Assembly (NCBI GenBank): GCA_035268985.1
Contig: DATFJV010000095.1
Span: forward strand, 1 to 20,857
Length of the DNA stretch: 20,857 nucleotides
From: JAAYHV01 sp035268985
Lineage (GTDB): Bacteria; Bacillota; Clostridia; Peptostreptococcales; Anaerovoracaceae
Direction: 5' to 3'
Under the pieces are notes generated by a model. That model was not told the DNA's origin and ran no database searches. It saw nothing but the letters and a program-made list of their open reading frames with translations. Below are positions 15,493-20,857 of this stretch, in pieces. Every line of letters begins with the position of its first letter. Positions within the stretch are counted from its first letter, which is position 1. A program made the translations under genes and the position numbers.

Positions 15493-16929
15493 TTACACAT
15501 TAATCTCCGTAGTGATATCTTTATCCAATGAATATTTTTTTATTATTGGATATATATAATCATTTAAAAATTCTGTTACTTGGGAAGAACTTCTTCCTGT
15601 ATATAGTTTTGGATCCAAATGAGAAAATATTTCCTCTTTAGTTAACATAAAAGAGTTATCGTCAACTATTCTATCAACAAGGTCATTTTTAGCTCCTTCA
15701 GTTTTTATCTTTAAGGTAGCTGCATGGGAATGCACTCTTAACCTTTCGTGTAATTCTTGCCTATTCCCCCCCTTTTTAACAGCTTCCATCATAACATTTT
15801 CTGTTGCAATAAAAGGTAATTTCTCCATTATTCTAGCTTCAATTACCTTTGGATATACAACCATGTCAGAAGTTATATTTATATATAGGTTAAGTATAGA
15901 ATCCACTGCAAGAAAAGCCTCAGCTACGGATACTCTTTTATTAGCCGAATCATCTAAAGTTCTTTCAAACCATTGAGTTGCAGCAGTTATTGCAGGATTT
16001 ATAGAATCAGTTATAACATATCTAGCAATGGAAGTTATTCTTTCTGATCTCATAGGATTTCTTTTATATGGCATTGCAGATGAACCTATTTGATTTTTTT
16101 CAAAGGGTTCTTCCATTTCTCCAAAGGATTGTAATATTCTCATATCATTTGAAAATTTCGAAGCACTTTGAGCTACACCAGAAAGAATTGATAATACCAT
16201 GCTATCTACTTTTCTGGAATATGTTTGCCCAGATACAGGCACACAGCCAGTAAAACCCAATTCTTTTGCTATTATTTCATCAAGTCTTTTAACCTTGTTT
16301 TCATCTCCTTCAAAAAGTTCCATAAAACTAGCTTGAGTACCAGTGGTCCCTTTGGAACCTAATAATAGTAATTCATCTATTTTTCTTTCTACATCAACAA
16401 AATCTTGGTATAAATCATAAGCCCACAAAGTTGCTCTTTTCCCAACTGTAGTAAGCTGAGCAGGCTGTAAATGGGTATACCCTAGACAAGGAAGCTCTTT
16501 ATATTCATTTGCAAACTTAGAAAGATTTTTAATAACTTGTAATAATTTAATATTTACAAGTTTCAAGGCTTCTCTCATAAGAATAACATCGGTATTATCA
16601 CCAACATAACATGATGTTGCTCCTAAATGAATAATAGGCTCTGCTTTTTTACATCTTTTTCCATATGCGTAAATATGGCTCATTACGTCATGACGTACTT
16701 CTTTTTCTTTGGCTTTGGCAACATCAAAATCTATAATATCTTTATTTTTTATCATTTCATCTATTTGTTCTTTAGTAACATTAAGGCCGAGTTCATGTTC
16801 TGCCTTAGCTAGTGCTATCCAAAGTTCATGCCATGTGGTAAATTTCTTTTCTTCTGAAAAAATGTACTTCATTTCTGAACTCGCGTAACGAGTTGAAAAC
16901 GGTGACATGTAAATATTAGTGTTATCCAT
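15493..16929 (-). CDS. purB: Adenylosuccinate lyase (long, ADSL-like form)
   Basis: A 478-residue fumarase/aspartase-superfamily lyase that splits SAICAR to AICAR and adenylosuccinate to AMP, releasing fumarate in both. The signature GSSAMPYKRNPMRSER carries the flexible catalytic loop serine. HLGATSCYVGDNTD and TVGKRATLW with TGTQASF provide further active-site residues. It is longer than the roughly 430-residue Bacillus PurB. Many stretches (SPFSTRYASSEM, RHDVMSHI, QWFERTLDDSANKR, VVYPKVIEARI) read like animal ADSL. The ATG overlaps the stop of the cyclohydrolase gene by one base (TAATG), so it is translationally coupled, with GGAAGGG upstream. Confidence 0.95.
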   Translation of the reverse strand: MDNTNIYMSPFSTRYASSEMKYIFSEEKKFTTWHELWIALAKAEHELGLNVTKEQIDEMIKNKDIIDFDVAKAKEKEVRHDVMSHIYAYGKRCKKAEPIIHLGATSCYVGDNTDVILMREALKLVNIKLLQVIKNLSKFANEYKELPCLGYTHLQPAQLTTVGKRATLWAYDLYQDFVDVERKIDELLLLGSKGTTGTQASFMELFEGDENKVKRLDEIIAKELGFTGCVPVSGQTYSRKVDSMVLSILSGVAQSASKFSNDMRILQSFGEMEEPFEKNQIGSSAMPYKRNPMRSERITSIARYVITDSINPAITAATQWFERTLDDSANKRVSVAEAFLAVDSILNLYINITSDMVVYPKVIEARIMEKLPFIATENVMMEAVKKGGNRQELHERLRVHSHAATLKIKTEGAKNDLVDRIVDDNSFMLTKEEIFSHLDPKLYTGRSSSQVTEFLNDYIYPIIKKYSLDKDITTEINV

Positions 16930-17639
16930 TAGTCGCCCTTCCTTTTATTATATATTCTAGTTCTAGTCTTTCTAGTTTTTAAATCAATAAATTTTACCAT
17001 TAAAGAAATTTTATTATCCTGATTTAAATTAGTCCAAATAGTATCACCAAATTCATTAAAATCTTCTAATATTTCAATTTGAGTGGGCTCTCCTTCAAAA
17101 GGAGGAAGTGGATTCCCATCAATTTTATATGTATGTATAAAATGACCTTCACCTACCAACGAAGAATATTCAAAAAACTGACGTCTGCAAGAAGTACCTT
17201 TGTCATCATTAGACTTTAATATACTTAACTTGTAATTAAAATCATTTCTATCAAATTCCATAAGACCACTTATTCTAGGTGTGTAATTAGGTGAATCAGG
17301 TTCAAACTCCCTAGTTCTAAGAGCTTCTTCGAAGGATAATTTTTTACTTATATGATTATATATTGTATCAGTTTGATCCCCATTTGTTACTATCAATTTA
17401 TTTTCAAAAGTTTTAACTGGATAATATACTACTAAACTTGGGTCAAAATCCATATCTAAACTATATGGAGCGATGGCAATATTGTTTTCTTCTTCAAAAA
17501 AATATCTGTTTCTACTATTTTCACTTCTTCCCATAATAAAATAAGCAACAACAGCACTATGGCTATTTTTGCCTATAATTATCCCCCTACCAAAATAATT
17601 GTTTTCCTTTAATTCAATTAATTTCATCTTCTTACTCAT
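16929..17639 (-). CDS. purO: IMP cyclohydrolase, PurO-type family
   Basis: About 236 residues matching the IMP cyclohydrolase family PF07826, first known from archaeal PurO, which closes FAICAR to IMP. Family-like stretches are NYFGRGIIIGK, AYFIMGRSENSRNRYF, VTNGDQTDTIYNHI, FEPDSPNYTPRISGLM, FEYSSLVGEGHFIHTY and DGNPLPPFEGEP. The placement beside purB and a transformylase lacking its cyclohydrolase half strongly supports the role. Start choice: ATG at 17637-17639 follows a GGAAAGGG; in-frame ATGs at 17649-17651 (four residues longer) and 17625-17627 (four shorter) are alternatives. The 5' end overlaps ruvX by 8 bp, so co-translation is likely. Confidence 0.85.
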   Translation of the reverse strand: MSKKMKLIELKENNYFGRGIIIGKNSHSAVVAYFIMGRSENSRNRYFFEEENNIAIAPYSLDMDFDPSLVVYYPVKTFENKLIVTNGDQTDTIYNHISKKLSFEEALRTREFEPDSPNYTPRISGLMEFDRNDFNYKLSILKSNDDKGTSCRRQFFEYSSLVGEGHFIHTYKIDGNPLPPFEGEPTQIEILEDFNEFGDTIWTNLNQDNKISLMVKFIDLKTRKTRTRIYNKRKGD

Positions 17640-18066
17640 TTCCCTTTCCATCCAAATAACTCTGCAATATTACAACTGCAGCTTGCTTATCAATGACCTT
17701 TTTTCTATCTTTTCTTCTGACATCAGCATCTATAAGGACTCTTTCTGCTATTACAGTAGTAAACCTTTCATCTTGCCATACGAGTTTAACTTTAGGTAGC
17801 CCCATACTCCTAAGTTTATTTTCAAGTCTATCTTTAAACTCATATACTTTTTCGGTTTGCACACTGTCAGTTCCATTTAAGTTTTTAGGCAATCCAATTA
17901 CAACAGTGTCACAATCATATTCTTTAATATAATCTATGACCTTTCCAGTGTCTTTTTTTATACCAACTCTTTCTATTGTTGTAATTCCTTGCGCAGTAAT
18001 GCCCAAAGGGTCACTGACGGCTAATCCTATTGTTTTATCTCCCACATCAAGTGATAGTGCTCTCAT
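17632..18066 (-). CDS. ruvX: Holliday junction resolvase-like RuvX (YqgF)
   Basis: A 144-residue YqgF/RuvX protein with an RNase H-like fold. Strand one carries the first acidic residue (ALSLDVGDKTIGLAVSD), followed by VIGLPKNLNGTDSVQTEKV and VWQDERFTTVIAERVLIDADVRRKDRK. The C-terminal KQAAVVILQSYLDG provides the last acidic residue. Roles described for the family include anti-termination and 16S rRNA processing besides Holliday-junction cleavage. The ATG at 18064-18066 begins MRALSLDVG, the usual family start, one base after the ireB stop; a TTG four codons earlier is rejected. Confidence 0.92.
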   Translation of the reverse strand: MRALSLDVGDKTIGLAVSDPLGITAQGITTIERVGIKKDTGKVIDYIKEYDCDTVVIGLPKNLNGTDSVQTEKVYEFKDRLENKLRSMGLPKVKLVWQDERFTTVIAERVLIDADVRRKDRKKVIDKQAAVVILQSYLDGKGNE

Positions 18067-18067
18067 A

Positions 18068-18313
18068 TTATTTACCAAGGTATTCTTTAATAACTTCTTC
18101 TAATAACTCATCTCTATCAATTCTGCTTATTAGATTTCTAGCATTATTGTGACTTGTAATATATGACGGGTCTCCAGAAGTTAAATATCCCACCATTTGA
18201 TCAATTGCATTGTATCCTCTATCGTTTAGCGCTTCATATACTTCAGCTAAAATATCCTTGTTAGATCTTTTTTCAACCTTTTCTGTCTTGAACATCAATG
18301 TGTCTCTTTTCAT
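18068..18313 (-). CDS. ireB: IreB-family regulatory phosphoprotein (UPF0297)
   Basis: An 81-residue protein of the IreB/YrzL family. In Enterococcus, IreB is phosphorylated by the PASTA kinase IreK on N-terminal threonines and affects cephalosporin resistance. Here Thr5 and Thr10 (MKRDTLMFKTEK) are the candidate sites. The compact helical body NKDILAEVYEALNDRGYNAIDQMVGYLTSGDPSYITSHNNARNLI is family-diagnostic. AGGAGG lies six bases before the ATG, and the gene follows alaS by 9 bp, the conserved alaS-ireB-ruvX order of Bacillota. Confidence 0.93.
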   Translation of the reverse strand: MKRDTLMFKTEKVEKRSNKDILAEVYEALNDRGYNAIDQMVGYLTSGDPSYITSHNNARNLISRIDRDELLEEVIKEYLGK

Positions 18314-18322
18314 AGTAACCTC

Positions 18323-20857
18323 CTATATTAGAGTTTTAGCGATTTCTAAAGCTTCATCTATCTTATCTACATCTTTTGCACCTGCCTGAGCGATGTTAGC
18401 TTTTCCACCACCACCGCCACCTGCAGCATTGGCAATTGGTTTAATAAGTTTACCTGCGTGGTAACCTTTTTCAACTAAATCGTCAGTAACTGATACCACA
18501 AACATAACTTTATCATTAACAGCAGAAGCAAATACCATAATAGTATTCTTATTCTTTTCTTTAACTTCATCAGTTATTTTTCTGAGATGATCTATATCTT
18601 TATCTTTGAATTTTTTAGTAATTAATTTTACGTTATTAATTTCTTCCGCACAATTCATTATATTATCAAGGTCATTACATATATGGGCCTTTTTCATATC
18701 ATCGATTTCTTTCTTTAATTCCTTATTCTCATTCATTATGCTTACTAATCGATCGGGTAAGTTTTCAAATTTAGATTTAGCACAAGAAGACATTGTGGTT
18801 ATCAAAGACTCATATTTATTTAAAGTATTTAAGACTTCTTTCCCTGTTATTGCTTCAATTCTTCTAACACCTGAAGCAACTCCCGATTCACTGGTTATCT
18901 TAAAGTTTCCGATAAATCCAGTATTTGTAACATGGGTGCCACCGCATAATTCCATACTGTAACCGCCCATGGTAACTACTCTAACCTTATCTTTATACTT
19001 TTCTTCAAATAAAGCCATAGCACCTATTTTTTTAGCTTCTTTAATATCCATGTCCCTAGTAACTACGGGTAGAAATAAATTTATTTTTTCATTTACTTTT
19101 TTTTCTATTTGTATTAATTCATCTTCTTTAACACTTTCAAAGTGATTAAAGTCAAATCTTAAATAATTGTTAGATACTAGAGAACCAGATTGATGTACAT
19201 GATCTCCTAAAACTTCCTGTAAAGCTTTATGTAACAAATGAGTGGAACTGTGGTTTCTTGAAGTATTATTTCTTACTATTTCATCAACATCAGCATTAAC
19301 AACATCACCTATTTCAACTTTACCACTAATATTAGAAGCTATGTGAAGGTGTATGTTATTTTCCTTTATTACATCTACTATTTCACAGTTGAAATTTTCA
19401 TTATATAATATACCAGTATCATCCAGCTGCCCTCCACTTGTTGCATAAAATGGAGTCTTATCCAATATTATTAATATTCTATCATCTTCTATTATTTTAG
19501 TGTATAAGACCTTAGCTTTTATTTTTAACTCATTATAACCAACAAAGACTGTCTTAGGTAGGTTTCTGTAGTCACTGGAATCTTTCCATGCTTCTTCATC
19601 AGCAGATTTTCTTCCGCTTCTAGCCATTTCTCTTTGCATTTGCATGTTTTTCTTAAATCCAGTAACGTCAATAGCCTTATTATGTTCAGTCAATATTTCT
19701 TCAGTTAATTCAATAGGAAAACCGTAAGTATCATACAATTTAAACGCTAATTCCCCATCCAAACTATGGCTTTTTTCTTCATTCATTTCATCAATATATG
19801 TTTTTAATTTAGCCATCCCTTGATCCAATGTTTTAGTAAATTTATTTTCTTCTACTAATATGATTTTTTTTATAAATTCTTTTTTTTCTAAAAGTTCTGG
19901 ATATGCATCTTTAGATGTATTGATTACCAAATCTGCAAGATCATTTAAGAATGTATGCTTGATTCCTAATAATCTTCCGTGTCTAGCTGCTCTTCTAATT
20001 ATCCTTCGAAGCACATAGCCTCTTCCTTCATTACCAGGAAGAATTCCATCACTAATCATAAATACCATGGATCTTAAGTGATCCGTGATAATTCTTACAC
20101 TCAAATCAGTTTCTGCTTTCCCATCCATGTATTCAACATCAGCAATTTTAGTAACACCTTCAAGTACGTATTTAATTGTATCAACATCGAAGATAGAATC
20201 CACATCTTGCATGATGCATGCTATTCTTTCCAACCCCATACCTGTATCTATATTAGGATTAGCTAAATCTTCATAAGTGCCATCTTCTTGCCTTGAATAC
20301 TGAGTAAATACATGATTCCAAAATTCAATAAACCTATCACAATCACAACCAGGCTTACAATCTTCTTTGCCGCAACCAAATTCCTCACCTCTATCATAAT
20401 ATATTTCAGAACATGGTCCGCATGGCCCAATACCTATTTCCCAAAAATTATCATCTTTTCCAAGTCTAACAATTCTTTCTTCAGGCATACCTAACTCTTT
20501 CCATATGTTATATGCTTCTTCATCATCCATATAAACGGTTGCCCATAGTTTATCTATAGGCATATTAAGATAATCGTTTATAAATTCCCATCCCCAACTA
20601 AGAGATTGATGTTTGAAATAATCTCCAAAGCTAAAATTACCAAGCATTTCAAAAAAAGTAGCATGTCTAGATGTTACACCTACATTTTCTATATCACCTG
20701 TTCTTATGCATTTCTGACATGTTGTCATTCTCTTTGCAGGTGGTGTTAAAGCCCCTGAAAAGTATGGTTTAAGTGGTGCCATACCTGAGTTTATTATTAA
20801 AAGGCTATTATCATCTCTAGGTATTAAAGATGCACTTTTAGATACGTAATGGCCTTT
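18323..20857 (-). CDS. alaS: Alanyl-tRNA synthetase (5' end outside window)
   Basis: The frame is open to the window edge and reads ...KGHYVSKSASLIPRDDNSLLIINSGMAPLKPYF, so about 844 residues are visible and roughly 30 N-terminal residues are missing against the usual 870-880. It charges tRNA(Ala). The catalytic domain (CQKCIRTGDIENVG..RHATFFEMLGNFSFGDYF) is followed by GRGYVLRRIIRRAARHGR in the tRNA-recognition region, the editing domain with HSSTHLLHKAL and CGGTHVTNTG (zinc ligands), and the C-terminal DHHA1 domain ending in a GGGGGGKANIAQAGAKD glycine-rich loop. An internal ATG at 20782 is not the start, because the conserved N-terminal sequence continues upstream of it. It is the first visible gene of the minus-strand operon; any T-box leader would lie outside the window. 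Confidence 0.97.
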   Translation of the reverse strand, partial: KGHYVSKSASLIPRDDNSLLIINSGMAPLKPYFSGALTPPAKRMTTCQKCIRTGDIENVGVTSRHATFFEMLGNFSFGDYFKHQSLSWGWEFINDYLNMPIDKLWATVYMDDEEAYNIWKELGMPEERIVRLGKDDNFWEIGIGPCGPCSEIYYDRGEEFGCGKEDCKPGCDCDRFIEFWNHVFTQYSRQEDGTYEDLANPNIDTGMGLERIACIMQDVDSIFDVDTIKYVLEGVTKIADVEYMDGKAETDLSVRIITDHLRSMVFMISDGILPGNEGRGYVLRRIIRRAARHGRLLGIKHTFLNDLADLVINTSKDAYPELLEKKEFIKKIILVEENKFTKTLDQGMAKLKTYIDEMNEEKSHSLDGELAFKLYDTYGFPIELTEEILTEHNKAIDVTGFKKNMQMQREMARSGRKSADEEAWKDSSDYRNLPKTVFVGYNELKIKAKVLYTKIIEDDRILIILDKTPFYATSGGQLDDTGILYNENFNCEIVDVIKENNIHLHIASNISGKVEIGDVVNADVDEIVRNNTSRNHSSTHLLHKALQEVLGDHVHQSGSLVSNNYLRFDFNHFESVKEDELIQIEKKVNEKINLFLPVVTRDMDIKEAKKIGAMALFEEKYKDKVRVVTMGGYSMELCGGTHVTNTGFIGNFKITSESGVASGVRRIEAITGKEVLNTLNKYESLITTMSSCAKSKFENLPDRLVSIMNENKELKKEIDDMKKAHICNDLDNIMNCAEEINNVKLITKKFKDKDIDHLRKITDEVKEKNKNTIMVFASAVNDKVMFVVSVTDDLVEKGYHAGKLIKPIANAAGGGGGGKANIAQAGAKDVDKIDEALEIAKTLI

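Noticed and set aside
16930..17000. Purine riboswitch or PurR box in front of the purine genes
   Set aside because: The purine genes are joined by overlaps to the ruvX gene and no intergenic leader exists in which such an element could sit.
18606..18962. 118-codon plus-strand frame opposite alaS
   Set aside because: It is antisense to the conserved editing and C-terminal domains of alanyl-tRNA synthetase.
20078..20494. Short plus-strand frames opposite the alaS catalytic domain
   Set aside because: They are short, overlap one another and lie antisense to a highly conserved region.

Overview
This 20.9-kb stretch of low-GC chromosome (visibly A+T rich, AGGAGG-type ribosome binding sites, T-tailed terminators) looks like a Gram-positive Bacillota, most likely a clostridial or Tissierellia-type anaerobe. 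The support is a mutS-mutL-miaA-ynbB gene order, a YneA-type SOS gene, an alaS-ireB-ruvX block and an SPxTG sortase signal. The genus cannot be fixed from the window. There are no rRNA or tRNA genes, CRISPR arrays or insertion sequences. Two genes are cut by the window edges: a cell-wall-anchored surface protein on the left and alaS on the right.

Region 1 (1-3900) is accessory. It holds the C-terminal part of a sortase-anchored protein, a convergent TIM-barrel isomerase-like gene, a 23-residue hydrophobic peptide gene with its own promoter, ribosome binding site and terminator, and a two-gene unit on the minus strand (tocopherol-cyclase-family protein plus a histidine-containing polytopic membrane protein). 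Region 2 (3946-12923, plus strand) is one tightly packed, probably co-transcribed unit: mutS, mutL, miaA, a tyrosine recombinase, ynbB-like PLP enzyme, VTT-domain membrane protein and YbaK-family deacylase. Several junctions are ATGA or GTGA overlaps. The recombinase sits where many Bacillota carry hfq. Region 3 (12926-13514) is a yneA-like SOS cell-division suppressor with a near-consensus promoter (TTGACA, 17 bp, TAGAAT) and three LexA-box-like palindromes; lexA itself is not in the window.

Region 4 (13575-20857, minus strand) reads alaS, ireB, ruvX, IMP cyclohydrolase of the PurO type, purB, a stand-alone AICAR formyltransferase, and an EcsC-family gene. The three purine genes encode SAICAR to AICAR, AICAR to FAICAR and FAICAR to IMP, so the last steps of IMP synthesis are clustered. 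The usual bifunctional PurH is replaced here by two separate proteins: an AICAR transformylase lacking the cyclohydrolase half, and an unrelated PurO-family cyclohydrolase. Both the transformylase and the adenylosuccinate lyase carry long motifs that match, from memory, the animal ATIC and ADSL proteins better than the Bacillus or E. coli ones. This is the most unusual part of the window.
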